64,000 nucleotides of DNA from assembly GCF_000021305.1 (NCBI RefSeq), contig NC_011772.1:4996001-5060000 (forward strand). The letters are read 5' to 3'. Every line of letters begins with the position of its first letter. The first letter of the stretch is position 1. Made by a program: the position numbers and the translations under genes. The stretch comes from Bacillus cereus G9842. GTDB taxonomy: Bacteria > Bacillota > Bacilli > Bacillales > Bacillaceae_G. The notes under the pieces are model-generated. The model did not search any database, was not told the origin of the DNA, and saw nothing but the letters and a program-made list of their open reading frames with translations. Below, piece by piece: positions 52,316-61,804 of this stretch.

Positions 52316-52340
52316 GCCAACAATTTAGTTGGCTTTTTTT
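52316..52340 (+). terminator. Small plus-oriented terminator before prfB end
   Basis: GCCAAC, AATTTA, GTTGGC, TTTTTTT on plus. It points toward prfB from an unannotated plus-strand source. Confidence 0.6.
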
Positions 52341-52346
52341 CACTTA

Positions 52347-53445
52347 TTAGATGCGAGAACGTAAGTAAGCATCAATAAATGGATCAATCTCTCCATCCAT
52401 AACTGCTTGTACGTTACCAACCTCCGTATTTGTACGGTGGTCTTTTACAAGAGAATACGGGTGGAATACGTAAGAACGGATTTGGCTACCCCATCCGATT
52501 TCTTTTTGTTCCCCGCGGATTTCATCTAATTGTGCTTGTTGCTCTTCTAGTTTCTTTTGATATAATTTCGCTTTTAACATCTTCATCGCATGCTCACGGT
52601 TTTTAATTTGTGAACGCTCTGACTGACACGTTACAACTGTATTTGTCGGTGTATGTGTAATACGAACTGCTGAATCTGTCGTATTAACGTGCTGCCCACC
52701 CGCTCCACTTGCGCGGTACGTATCAATTTTTAAATCTTCTGTACGTACTTCGATTTCAACTTCATCATTGAACTCTGGTACAACTTCACAAGATACGAAC
52801 GATGTATGACGACGACCTGAAGAATCAAATGGTGAAATACGTACAAGACGATGTACACCTTTCTCTGCTTTTAAGTAACCGTAAGCGTTATGACCTTTAA
52901 TTAATAAAGTTACACTCTTAATACCAGCTTCATCACCTGGTAAATAGTCAACCGTTTCTACTTTAAATCCACGTTTTTCAGCCCAACGTGTATACATACG
53001 TAATAACATAGAACCCCAGTCTTGTGACTCAGTTCCACCTGCACCTGGATGTAATTCTAAAATTGCATTATTTTTATCATAAGGATCACTTAATAGTAAC
53101 TGAAGCTCATACTCATTCATTTCTTGAATTAAGCCTTTTACTTCTGACTCTAATTCCTCATGTAAATCTTCATCGTATTCTTCTTTTAAAAGCTCATGCG
53201 TTACTTCTAAATTTTCGAACGTTTCATCTAATTGACGGAAACTTCCAACCATATCTTTTAACGCATTCGCTTCATTAATTACAGCTTGCGCGCCTTGTTG
53301 GTCATCCCAAAATCCTGCGCTCATCATTTTTTCTTCTAATTCTGCAATTTGTTTCTCCTTAGTAGGAAGGTCAAAGAGACCCCCTAAAAGCCGCTAATCG
53401 CTTAGCCATTTTCTCTAATTCCTGTCTAATTTCTACTAATTCCAT
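52347..53445 (-). CDS. prfB: Peptide chain release factor 2 with programmed +1 frameshift
   Basis: RF2 reads UAA and UGA stop codons. The 5' frame starts at the ATG 53445 ([24 protein letters not shown]) and meets TGA after 24 codons. Skipping one base restores [24 protein letters not shown] and the rest of a normal 365-residue RF2 with SPF motif ([11 protein letters not shown]) and GGQ ([13 protein letters not shown]). The whole reads 1099 bases, one over a multiple of three. Confidence 0.97.
53371..53385 (-). promoter_or_regulatory. RF2 autoregulatory frameshift site
   Basis: On minus: AGGGGG, TCT, CTT TGA C. An internal Shine-Dalgarno-like sequence sits just upstream of CTT-TGA, the conserved signal; when RF2 is scarce the ribosome slips +1 at CTT. 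Confidence 0.95.
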
Positions 53446-53493
53446 TTCCTTCACCTCTATGTAATTGCTGTTACTTTCGTATGAAAACAAGGG

Positions 53494-53524
53494 AAACTCT
53501 CTCCACTTATTACGGAGAGAGTTT
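53494..53524 (-). terminator. Hairpin between secA and prfB
   Basis: AAACTCTCTCC and GGAGAGAGTTT arms; T-run interrupted by CCC, so termination may be partial. Confidence 0.65.
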
Positions 53525-53589
53525 AACCCTTCTTAATTATACATTTTTGATATAAAAGTTTGCAAAACAGCCAAAGCTACCGCCCTATA

Positions 53590-56097
53590 TTACTGAACAA
53601 TACCACAGCAGTTTTTATATTTTTTACCGCTACCACATTTACATAAATCGTTGCGGCCCACTTGGTCACCTTTTACAACTGGCTTTTTCTTCGCTTCTTC
53701 GCCGTCGCTAGATGGATGAACAGCTTCACCTTGAACAACTTCTTGACGTTCTAAGTTTTGTTCAATTTCAGCTTTCATAATGTAACGAGAAATTTCCTCT
53801 TCAATAGAAGCAACCATTGACTCGAACATCGCAAATCCTTCCATTTGGTACTCACGAAGTGGATCAATTTGACCGTAAGCACGTAAATGAATACCTTCAC
53901 GAAGGTGATCCATCGCATCAATATGCTCCGTCCATTTTGTATCTACAACGCGGAATACAACAACTTTCTCAAACTCACGCATTTGCTCTTCTGGCATAAG
54001 CTTTTCTTTGTCATTGTAACGCTCTATTAATTTCGCGATAATCGGTTCGCTCATTTCCTCAGGAGCAAGGCGACGTAATTCTTCTTCTTTTACGTCTCCT
54101 TCTTGAAGAAGGTTTGTATTTAAGTAGTCAACAAGACCTTTAATGTTCCAATCCTCTTCAATTTCCTCTTGTGTATGAAGCGCAACAGCACGTTCTACTG
54201 TAGATTTCATCATACCTTCAATAATGCCACGTAAGTTTTCCGATTCCATTACTTCTTGACGTTGCTTATAAATAACTTCACGTTGCTGACGAAGTACATC
54301 ATCGTATTGTAATAACTGCTTACGTGCATCATAGTTATTTCCTTCAACACGTTTTTGTGCAGACTCTACCGCACGAGAAACCATTTTACTTTCAATTGGC
54401 TGAGAATCATCCATACCAAGACGATCCATCATTGCTTTCATATTATCTGAACCAAATCGGCGCATTAATTCATCTTCCATTGATAAGTAGAACTGCGTCA
54501 CACCAGGGTCCCCTTGACGACCAGCACGACCACGTAACTGATTATCAATACGACGGCTTTCATGACGTTCTGTACCGATAACTGCTAGACCGAAGATTTT
54601 CACATCGTCTCCAAGCTTAATATCTGTACCACGACCAGCCATATTCGTTGCAATCGTTACAGCACCTTTCATACCAGCTTCTGCAATGATATCTGCTTCA
54701 CGCGCATGGTTTTTCGCATTTAAAATGTTATGACGTACACCTTTACGTGTTAACATTTTTGAAATAAGCTCTGAAGTTTCAATTGCAACTGTACCTACAA
54801 GAACAGGTTGCCCTTGTTTATGACGATTTACAATATCCTCAACAACAGCATTGAACTTACCTTCCATTGATTTAAAGATTAAATCAGCACGATCATCACG
54901 AATAATCGGTTTGTTTGTTGGAATTACAATAACGTTCATATTGTAAATGTTACGGAATTCCTCTTCCTCTGTTTTCGCTGTACCAGTCATACCAGATAAT
55001 TTTTCATACATACGGAAGTAGTTCTGGAATGTAATTGTCGCAAGTGTCATACTTTCATTTTGAATTTCTACACCTTCTTTTGCTTCAATTGCTTGGTGTA
55101 ATCCTTCGCTATAACGACGACCTTTCATAAGACGACCAGTGAATTGGTCTACAATTACGATTTCGCCTTCTTGTACAACATAATCTGTATCACGGTGCAT
55201 AACAACGTGTGCACGAAGCCCCTGATTAATATGGTGAAGAAGTGCTACATGTTTTAAATCGAATAAGTTTTCAATATGGAAAGCTTTCTCTGCTTTCGTA
55301 ATACCATCTTCTGTTAACATTACATTTTTCGTTTTCACATCAAATGAATACTCTTTTTCATTTTCTAACGTACGAACGAATGCATTTGCAAACATGTATA
55401 GCTCTGTTGATTTTTGAGCTTGTCCCGAAATAATAAGCGGCGTACGTGCTTCATCGACTAAAATAGAATCGACTTCATCGATAATAGCAAAATGAAGTGG
55501 ACGTTGAACGCACTGCTCTTTATATAAAACCATGTTGTCACGTAAGTAATCGAATCCAAGCTCATTATTTGTGCTATACGTAATATCAGCAGCATAAGCC
55601 TCTTGTTTCTCTTCGCGTGACATACTATTTAAGTTAATTCCTACCGTTAAGCCAAGGAACTCATGAAGTTGTCCCATTTCGTTCGCATCACGTTGTGCTA
55701 AGTATTCATTGACTGTAACAACGTGAACACCTTTTCCTGTTAAAGCATTTAAATATACAGGTAATGTAGATGTTAACGTTTTACCTTCACCCGTTTTCAT
55801 CTCAGAAATATTCCCTTCATGTAAGGCAATACCACCCATTAACTGTACGCCATATGGACGCATTCCAAGAACACGAGTTGCCGCCTCGCGAACAACTGCA
55901 AAAGCTTCAGGTAGTAGATCATCTACTGTTTCACCTTTTGTTAGACGTTCTTTAAATTCAAGCGTCTTTCCTTTTAATTGTTCATCAGTTAGTGGCTTAA
56001 TAGATGACTCTAATGCATCAATTTGCTCAACTGTCTTTTGCATACGTTTAATTTGGCGTTGGTTTACATCAAACACCTTTTTTAAAATACCGATCAT
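53590..56097 (-). CDS. secA: Preprotein translocase ATPase SecA
   Basis: Motor ATPase of the Sec pathway, 835 residues. Walker [19 protein letters not shown]-like [23 protein letters not shown], helicase motifs [10 protein letters not shown] and [13 protein letters not shown], and the C-terminal zinc tail [21 protein letters not shown] precedes the ATG. Upstream of prfB as in B. subtilis; works with SecG at 4.4 kb. Confidence 0.97.
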   Translation of the reverse strand: MIGILKKVFDVNQRQIKRMQKTVEQIDALESSIKPLTDEQLKGKTLEFKERLTKGETVDDLLPEAFAVVREAATRVLGMRPYGVQLMGGIALHEGNISEMKTGEGKTLTSTLPVYLNALTGKGVHVVTVNEYLAQRDANEMGQLHEFLGLTVGINLNSMSREEKQEAYAADITYSTNNELGFDYLRDNMVLYKEQCVQRPLHFAIIDEVDSILVDEARTPLIISGQAQKSTELYMFANAFVRTLENEKEYSFDVKTKNVMLTEDGITKAEKAFHIENLFDLKHVALLHHINQGLRAHVVMHRDTDYVVQEGEIVIVDQFTGRLMKGRRYSEGLHQAIEAKEGVEIQNESMTLATITFQNYFRMYEKLSGMTGTAKTEEEEFRNIYNMNVIVIPTNKPIIRDDRADLIFKSMEGKFNAVVEDIVNRHKQGQPVLVGTVAIETSELISKMLTRKGVRHNILNAKNHAREADIIAEAGMKGAVTIATNMAGRGTDIKLGDDVKIFGLAVIGTERHESRRIDNQLRGRAGRQGDPGVTQFYLSMEDELMRRFGSDNMKAMMDRLGMDDSQPIESKMVSRAVESAQKRVEGNNYDARKQLLQYDDVLRQQREVIYKQRQEVMESENLRGIIEGMMKSTVERAVALHTQEEIEEDWNIKGLVDYLNTNLLQEGDVKEEELRRLAPEEMSEPIIAKLIERYNDKEKLMPEEQMREFEKVVVFRVVDTKWTEHIDAMDHLREGIHLRAYGQIDPLREYQMEGFAMFESMVASIEEEISRYIMKAEIEQNLERQEVVQGEAVHPSSDGEEAKKKPVVKGDQVGRNDLCKCGSGKKYKNCCGIVQ

Positions 56098-56330
56098 AGG
56101 AAATACGCTCCTCTTTTATTAAAATAAAACTTCCGATTGTTTTTCTTTTTCTCTATTACAATCAGTCGTTGTAAAAATCAAATGTATGTTATGCCAATTT
56201 TTCTCCTAATTAAAAAACTAAAATGTATATACCTAATGATAATTGTAACACTTGTCTTATAACTATGACAACAATCGGCCGAATGTCTCGTTCTAAATTA
56301 AGAAAAGTTTTTTAAAAATCTATTTTCAGC

Positions 56331-56363
56331 AAAAAAAGCGCAGCCTCATTCGGCTGCGCTTTT
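56331..56363 (-). terminator. Terminator of hpf
   Basis: AAAAGCGCAGCC, loop, GGCTGCGCTTTT and T-run. Confidence 0.9.
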
Positions 56364-56369
56364 GAATTA

Positions 56370-56912
56370 TTATTTAGTTTCGATTAAACCATATTTCCCA
56401 TCTTTACGGCCGTATACAACATTAGTTTCATTTGTATCAGCATTTGTGAAGACGAAGAAATTATGTCCTAGCATATCCATTTGTAGAATCGCTTCTTCAA
56501 CGTCCATCGGTTTTAAATCGAATCGTTTTGTACGTACAAGTTCTAATTCATCCTCTTCTACCTCATCCATAACAGCTACTGCTTCTGGAAGGATAAAGTT
56601 TGTTTTCATAGAACCTTTCTCACGTAACTTACGATTTACTTTTGTTTTATGTTTACGAATTTGTCGCTCAATTTTATCAACTACTAAATCGATAGCAGCG
56701 TACATATCGCTATTAGTTTCTTCTGCACGAAGTAATAAATCAGTAAATGGTATTGTTACCTCGACACGTTGCTTGTCAGAGTATACTTTTAAATTAACTT
56801 TAATCTCTGGGAATGTATCAAAATAACGTTCTAACTTACTTAGTTTTTTCTCTACATATTCCTTTAATGCTGGAGTTACTTCAATATTTTCACCACGAAT
56901 GTTGAATTTCAT
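56370..56912 (-). CDS. hpf: Ribosome hibernation promoting factor, long form
   Basis: Dimerises 70S ribosomes into inactive 100S in stationary phase and stress (YvyD). The 180 residues have an N-terminal HPF/S30AE domain (MKFNIRGENIEVTPALKEYVEKKL) and the C-terminal dimerisation domain (RFDLKPMDVEEAILQMDMLGHNFFVF) of the long form. AAAGGAGG precedes the ATG. Confidence 0.96.
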   Translation of the reverse strand: MKFNIRGENIEVTPALKEYVEKKLSKLERYFDTFPEIKVNLKVYSDKQRVEVTIPFTDLLLRAEETNSDMYAAIDLVVDKIERQIRKHKTKVNRKLREKGSMKTNFILPEAVAVMDEVEEDELELVRTKRFDLKPMDVEEAILQMDMLGHNFFVFTNADTNETNVVYGRKDGKYGLIETK

Positions 56913-56946
56913 AGATGAATTCCTCCTTTCAAGCCTATGTACTATA

Positions 56947-56973
56947 ATTTCGACACTGGCTTAAAAACTCCTT
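56947..56973 (-). promoter_or_regulatory. Possible sigma-H promoter of hpf
   Basis: On minus: AAGGAGTTT (56973-56965), 13-base spacer, GAAAT (56951-56947), close to AGGAWWT-N12-14-GAAT. B. subtilis yvyD is known to have sigma-B and sigma-H promoters. No sigma-B site was seen. Confidence 0.35.
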
Positions 56974-57147
56974 CTAACTTTTTTAAAAAAATTAGTGGAA
57001 TTGCGATTTTTTTATCGTTTTTTGTTGAAATGAAAAGATGCATCGTTTCTATCTTTATTTTATCCTATTAACATCGTGAATAACGAATATAACTGTGGCC
57101 AATTCGTTACAGAAAAGAAACAACTTTTTGACAACTTACCCTATAAC

Positions 57148-57175
57148 AAAAAACCCCTTGCGAAAAACAAGAGGT
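57148..57175 (-). terminator. Terminator of cspC
   Basis: AACCTCTTG and CAAGGGGTT arms with TTTTTT on minus. Confidence 0.8.
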
Positions 57176-57233
57176 TCTACCATATATATAACGTTGCCAC
57201 AAATGCAGCTTTCTCTTCCCAAAAACAATATTC

Positions 57234-57437
57234 CTACAGTTTTACAACATTAGCTGCTTGTGGTCCACGTGCTCCATCTACAATGTCAAACTCTACTTGT
57301 TGCCCTTCTTCTAATGACTTATACCCATCTTGTTGAATAGCAGAAAAATGGACAAATACATCGTCACCATCTTCGCGCTCAATAAATCCAAATCCCTTTT
57401 CTGCATTGAACCATTTCACTCGTCCTTGCATGTTCAT
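57234..57437 (-). CDS. cspC: Cold-shock protein CspC type
   Basis: Single OB-fold RNA/ssDNA-binding protein, 65-67 residues, with RNP1 KGFGFIE and RNP2 VFVHFSAI. Sequence [20 protein letters not shown] is the B. cereus-group CspC form. AAGGG is 6 bases before the ATG at 57437; a second ATG two codons on gives the 65-residue version. A short leader; no long cold-shock 5' UTR is obvious. Confidence 0.92.
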
Positions 57438-57557
57438 TCCATTCCCTTCACTCTAAAAATCAGGGCATTCGCCCCATATTTTGACTATAACGAATGACAA
57501 CATATGAAGTCAAAGAAGACTTATCGCCTTTTTATTATCCCTTTCGACACTGCCATA

Positions 57558-58262
57558 TTAACTTCTACAAAGTGTCAAACTAGATACTTCCCTTGCCCCT
57601 CTTTCATATAACAAACTTCCGATTTGCCTAACTGTAATTCCTGTCGTATACACGTCATCAACGAGTAAAATATGTTGCCCACAAAACATCTCTTCTCCCT
57701 GAAAATAAAAAGGATTGCTTCCTGACACCCTTTCTTTACGCGTCTTCTTACTTTGCTTTTCTGTTTCTCGCCGTCTTAAGGAAAAATCAGAAATACGGAC
57801 AGGCAAACAAGTTGCTAATAACTCTGCTTGATTAAAGCCACGTTCAACTTCCCTTTCCTTACTAAGCGGAACAGCGATAACGGTTGAAACATCAGCAAAA
57901 TACTTTTGAAATAAACTTCGAAAAGGACGATAAAAAATGCGCACTAACTCTGCATCACCCCGAAACTTAAACTGTGCTACTATTTCTTTCATCTCATTAT
58001 CGTACATGTATAACGAACGGTTTTTAAAAGGACGATACTTCTCCTCATTCATCCACCTTATACAATCTATGCAAATACCGTCTTCTTGAAATGAGGCAGG
58101 AACAAATTCTAAAGGTCGGCCGCACTCCATGCAAATTTCTCCTATAATATAGGAAAGTTTCTGCTCACATCTATCACATATATATTTTCTATGACACTTT
58201 ACAAAAAAAGTGTACCAACTAACCTTTTCTACAAAACACTCATCACAAAGTAAACAATGCAT
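57558..58262 (-). CDS. comFC: Competence protein ComFC
   Basis: Phosphoribosyltransferase-like ComF protein needed for DNA uptake. The 234 residues have an N-terminal zinc-binding region (CLLCDECF, CDRC, CMECGRP, CIDC) and the PRPP motif ILLVDDVYTTGIT. Its ATG overlaps the comFA stop by one base. comFB is absent between the two. Confidence 0.93.
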   Translation of the reverse strand: MHCLLCDECFVEKVSWYTFFVKCHRKYICDRCEQKLSYIIGEICMECGRPLEFVPASFQEDGICIDCIRWMNEEKYRPFKNRSLYMYDNEMKEIVAQFKFRGDAELVRIFYRPFRSLFQKYFADVSTVIAVPLSKEREVERGFNQAELLATCLPVRISDFSLRRRETEKQSKKTRKERVSGSNPFYFQGEEMFCGQHILLVDDVYTTGITVRQIGSLLYERGAREVSSLTLCRS

Positions 58263-59611
58263 TAATCGATCAATCCTTGTTCTTTGGCATTTTTATTCAT
58301 ACCTTGAATATGTTTTTTCGCGCGCACCATCGCCTCTGTCTTACCATAGTGAAAATAAATGACCTCTCCATACGGTGCTTCAAAGCTCCGCCCTGCTCGG
58401 CCCGCAATTTGTACGAGTGCACTTTCTGAGAATATTTCTTCTTCAGCCCCTAAAACCGCTACTTGCAAATTTTTCACCGTTACGCCTCGCTCTAAAATTG
58501 TCGTTGTAACTAATAATGGGATTTCTCCTTTTCTGAAAGCCGCTACTTTTTCTTTTCTCCCCGGATCTTCTGCATGTACACCTTCAATTCGCTTGTTTAA
58601 TGATTTTAACAACAGGCTTATCTCTTCTATATATCGCACATGGGGGACAAATAAAAAAATAGGATGTTTTTTATTTAAGTATGTTTGTAACCACTGTAGT
58701 AAAACTCGAGGAATTCTTTTATGAATGAGGCTTTTTTTCCAATTCCCGCACCAACAAAATAAAGGAACTGGCAAAGGATGACGGTGATATCGTCCAGAAA
58801 CAATAACACCTTTTTGTTCACCTTTTCTAAATTTTCGCTTCCACGTTTCATCTGGAGTCGCAGTTAAATAAATACGCGCCGCCCTTTCTTTCATCGCTTG
58901 TTTTACCGCGTACTGTAACATTTGATCTGCACAATATGGAAAAGCATCTATCTCATCTACAACCATGACATGAAACGCCCTATAATAACGCAATAATTGA
59001 TGCGTGGTCGCAACGACTAGTACTGCATCTTTTTCTTTATCCACACTCCCTCCATATAAAGCCGCTACCTTTATATATGGAAATACTTCTTGTAATCTCG
59101 GTGCTAATTCCAGAACAACATCCGTTCTCGGCGTTGCGATACAAACTCTTTCTCCTTTTTGAAGCGCTTCGTTAATACCGTAAAACAACATCTCTGTTTT
59201 CCCAGCCCCGCATACAGCCCAAATAAAAAATGATTCTTTTTGCTTAATAGCCTCTACAACACCTTGTGCCGCCAAATTCTGACCAGTAGACAACTTCCCG
59301 TTCCACTGTAACAAGTTTAATTTCTTTTCTCTCTTTCTTTCAGCAATCCCGCGAACAAGTACAGCACATTCACTTACCCTCCCCATCGTTATACACTTCC
59401 GGCAATATGTGCACACTTTACTGCACCTTCTACATAAAAACGACGCAAATAGCCGCTGATCTACATTTCCGCAGCGTTGGCACATATATTTAGAATTCTT
59501 CTTTTTTACACCTTGTACACATATGACCTCTCCCTTCCTTTTCAAATCATTTAATTCCCTCTGTAAATCTGAAGAAAGTTCGTCTAATAGCAACTGTTTC
59601 CCCGCCAGCAT
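58262..59611 (-). CDS. comFA: Competence helicase ComFA
   Basis: DEAD-box helicase for inward transport of transforming DNA. About 449 residues: N-terminal four-Cys zinc motif (CQRCGN, CRRCSKVCTYCRKC), Walker A VCGAGKTEML, DEID box VVDEIDAF and C-terminal IAGRAGRS. ATG at 59611 lies 7 bases after GGAGGTG. Co-transcribed with comFC. No ComK box was confirmed. Confidence 0.93.
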   Translation of the reverse strand: MLAGKQLLLDELSSDLQRELNDLKRKGEVICVQGVKKKNSKYMCQRCGNVDQRLFASFLCRRCSKVCTYCRKCITMGRVSECAVLVRGIAERKREKKLNLLQWNGKLSTGQNLAAQGVVEAIKQKESFFIWAVCGAGKTEMLFYGINEALQKGERVCIATPRTDVVLELAPRLQEVFPYIKVAALYGGSVDKEKDAVLVVATTHQLLRYYRAFHVMVVDEIDAFPYCADQMLQYAVKQAMKERAARIYLTATPDETWKRKFRKGEQKGVIVSGRYHRHPLPVPLFCWCGNWKKSLIHKRIPRVLLQWLQTYLNKKHPIFLFVPHVRYIEEISLLLKSLNKRIEGVHAEDPGRKEKVAAFRKGEIPLLVTTTILERGVTVKNLQVAVLGAEEEIFSESALVQIAGRAGRSFEAPYGEVIYFHYGKTEAMVRAKKHIQGMNKNAKEQGLID

Positions 59612-59666
59612 CAACAATCACCTCCAGCACTACTATAAACCCTTCTTCAAATCCCGTAAAAACTCA

Positions 59667-59712
59667 AAAAAGCCGATAACCTACTTATAAAATAGTAAGC
59701 TATCGACTTTAT
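59667..59712 (-). terminator. Terminator of the P60 hydrolase
   Basis: GTCGATAGC and GTTATCGGC arms with an inner TTACTA/TAGTAA-like pairing, then TTTTTT on minus. Confidence 0.8.
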
Positions 59713-59738
59713 ACACGTTTTTTATTCTTTTATAGATC

Positions 59739-61064
59739 CTAGAATCGACCGTAACCTAAGAAATGTTTTTGGTTATATGAGCTGTTAATATCACCGTACG
59801 CAATTCCTTTATCACTAGCATGGATCATTTGGCCATTACCAACGTAAATACCGATGTGAGATGGACCATCTTTATAAGTGTTTTGGAAGAACACTAAGTC
59901 TCCCGGCTGTGGACTACTTATTTTAGAAACTGAGTTCCAGTAACCCCTAACATCTTGACGACCTACACCAAAAATGTAAGAAATGAATCCACTACAATCA
60001 AAACCACCGTTTGATGGAGATGCACTTCCCCAAACATATGGCTTACCCAAATATTGCTTAGCTTTACCAATTACGCCAGTATCCGGTGGAGTTGGTGCTG
60101 GGTTTTGCTCTGGTGTTTTCTTTTCTGCTTTAGGTGCCTCTTTTTTAGGTTCTTCCTTTTTAGGTTCTTCTTTTTTAGGCTCTTCTTTTTGAGCTTGTCC
60201 ACCATTGTTTGCTGGTGCAGCTTGCTCTGCAGGTGCTTGTGCTGGCTGAGCTTGCGCAGCTTTAGCAGCTTGCTCTGCTTGTTTTTGAGCAGCAGCTTCT
60301 TGTGCAGCTTTTGCTTGTGCTTCTTCTTCTGCAATACGTTGTAATTGTAACGCTTGTTTCTCAAGCTCTTTTAATTGGCTTTCCGTACTTGTCATTGTAG
60401 TTACAACTGTATCCATTTTACCGCTTAAATCGTTTACCGCTGTTGCTTTTTTCTCTTTTTCAGCGTCAAGTTCTTTCTTAGCAGTTTCAATTTGAGCTTG
60501 TGCTTCTTTTAATTCTTTTTGTTTCTCTTTTACCGTTGCAACATCTTTTTTCACACTAGCTTGATCTTCTTGCTGTGTTTTCATGATATCTTCATCAGAC
60601 TCAAGAATTTTAGAAACAGAAGTTAAACGATCAACTAAATCTGCAACGTTTTTAGAGTTTACAAGAACTTCTGTTACAACGTTCGTATTTGGTTGTTCTT
60701 GAAGTGCAACTAAACGCTTTCTTAATAACTCTTCACGTTTTGCAATCTTTGTTTGTAATTCTGCAATATCTTTATTTTTCTTTTCAATTAATTGCTCAGT
60801 ATCAGAAACTTTTTTCGTTGTTTCATCAAGTTTTGCAGCATTCTCTTGAACAGACTTATCTAAACCTTGAATTGTTTTGTTTAAGTCATTCATTTGTTTT
60901 TGTAATTCATCACGTTCTTGTTGTTGTTTATGTAAAGTGTCATTTTGTGTATTAATTTGTGATTTCACGTCAGAAATTTTATCTTCTGCAAATACATTTG
61001 GTGTTAGTCCTGAAAACATTAACCCTGCAACTAATGCGCAAGATGCCATTTTTAGCTTTTTCAT
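59739..61064 (-). CDS. CwlO-like NlpC/P60 peptidoglycan endopeptidase
   Basis: Secreted D,L-endopeptidase-type protein, 441 residues. Signal peptide MKKLKMASCALVAGLMFSGL with cleavage after VFA; coiled coils (about 27-260); an Ala/Gln/Pro-rich linker with EEPKK repeats (about 280-325); C-terminal NlpC/P60 domain with catalytic Cys in DCSGF, His in SHIGIYV and a further His in MIHASD. Architecture matches B. subtilis CwlO, which is controlled by FtsEX. ATG at 61064; ribosome site AAGCGGTG is 11 bases upstream. Confidence 0.9.
   Translation of the reverse strand: MKKLKMASCALVAGLMFSGLTPNVFAEDKISDVKSQINTQNDTLHKQQQERDELQKQMNDLNKTIQGLDKSVQENAAKLDETTKKVSDTEQLIEKKNKDIAELQTKIAKREELLRKRLVALQEQPNTNVVTEVLVNSKNVADLVDRLTSVSKILESDEDIMKTQQEDQASVKKDVATVKEKQKELKEAQAQIETAKKELDAEKEKKATAVNDLSGKMDTVVTTMTSTESQLKELEKQALQLQRIAEEEAQAKAAQEAAAQKQAEQAAKAAQAQPAQAPAEQAAPANNGGQAQKEEPKKEEPKKEEPKKEAPKAEKKTPEQNPAPTPPDTGVIGKAKQYLGKPYVWGSASPSNGGFDCSGFISYIFGVGRQDVRGYWNSVSKISSPQPGDLVFFQNTYKDGPSHIGIYVGNGQMIHASDKGIAYGDINSSYNQKHFLGYGRF
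60138..60195 (-). repeat. 15-bp tandem repeats encoding EEPKK
   Basis: Three full copies of a Lys/Glu/Pro pentapeptide codon block in the linker of the P60 hydrolase. In-frame length changes would alter the distance between coiled coil and catalytic domain. Confidence 0.8.
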
Positions 61065-61148
61065 TTTATTTTTTACACCGCTTTCTTTTTTCTTTTTCCG
61101 TATATAACCTATAAAATTTATACCATAATTCGGGATTTTTTTTGCTAA

Positions 61149-61176
61149 TGTTACGTTTTTGTAAAACAAATGTAAT
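61149..61176 (+). promoter_or_regulatory. Triple WalR box upstream of the P60 hydrolase
   Basis: TGTTAC (61149), TGTAAA (61160) and TGTAAT (61171), each 5 bases apart (11-bp period), fit TGTWAH-N5-TGTWAH twice in succession. WalR (YycF) controls wall hydrolases including cwlO in B. subtilis. Sites lie 85-112 bases before the start codon; the core promoter is not clear. Confidence 0.8.
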
Positions 61177-61262
61177 ATTATTTGTAGCTCTAGCGCAAAA
61201 TTCGTATATTTTTGTATGTATGTGTAGAAATTTATATACTTTTCTCACTTCTGTGAACAAAG

Positions 61263-61290
61263 AAAAAACGTAAGGAATCCCTTACGTTTT
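61263..61290. terminator. Terminator of the HxlR gene
   Basis: AAAACGTAAGG, AAT, CCTTACGTTTT. Confidence 0.8.
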
Positions 61291-61317
61291 ATTAAATATA
61301 CGAATACAAATGAAATG

Positions 61318-61632
61318 CTACTTCATCCATTTCTCAGCCCAATTTTGGACCTCATCCATAACACTTTCTAACGCTTTTCCCTTGTCAGTTAAGCCATACT
61401 CGATTCGAACTGGTACTTCTGGATAAACATCACGAACTACAATGCCCTCGCTTTCCAATTCCTTCAAACGCTCTGACAACATACGATCGCTCATATTTGG
61501 GATGATATCTGCGATTTCTCTAAAACGTTTCGACTCTTCAAGCAAAGATTTAATAATTAAGCCAGTCCATTTCTTACTAAGCAAAGTAAAAGCTGACTCA
61601 AACTTTGGACATAAACAAGAATTATGCTCCAT
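61318..61632 (-). CDS. HxlR-family transcriptional regulator
   Basis: A 104-residue winged-helix regulator: CLCPKFESAFTLLSKKWTGLIIKSL, FREIADIIPNMSDRMLSERLKELE, IEYGLTDKGKAL. The N-terminal Cys pair (SCLCP) could sense thiol oxidants or aldehydes, as in HxlR/HypR proteins. ATG at 61632 follows GAGGTG; an upstream GTG is inside it. Target unknown. Confidence 0.88.
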   Translation of the reverse strand: MEHNSCLCPKFESAFTLLSKKWTGLIIKSLLEESKRFREIADIIPNMSDRMLSERLKELESEGIVVRDVYPEVPVRIEYGLTDKGKALESVMDEVQNWAEKWMK

Positions 61633-61765
61633 ATGTTTCACCTCTCTTCTATTATAATATAGTTTCTTGTAAAAAGTAAGTTATAAAACTTTCCTCATTA
61701 TTTTATTTTACGTACATTTTACCATTTCCAAATATTAACTTGTCAACTAAACGTAACATACCCGT

Positions 61766-61796
61766 AAAAAAACCCTCTTAAAAAGAGAGCTTTTTA
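61766..61796 (-). terminator. Terminator of degV
   Basis: CTCTCTT, TT, AAGAGGG, then TTTTTTT on minus. Confidence 0.75.
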
Positions 61797-61804
61797 TATC
61801 TTTA

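Noticed and set aside
60054..60344. Plus-strand frame rich in Cys, Leu and Phe opposite the P60 linker
   Set aside because: It is the shadow of the biased Lys/Glu/Pro/Ala codons of the real gene.
61065..61262. c-di-AMP (ydaO) riboswitch before the P60 hydrolase, as seen before other wall hydrolase genes
   Set aside because: The leader is under 200 bases and extremely AT-rich, without the conserved riboswitch core.
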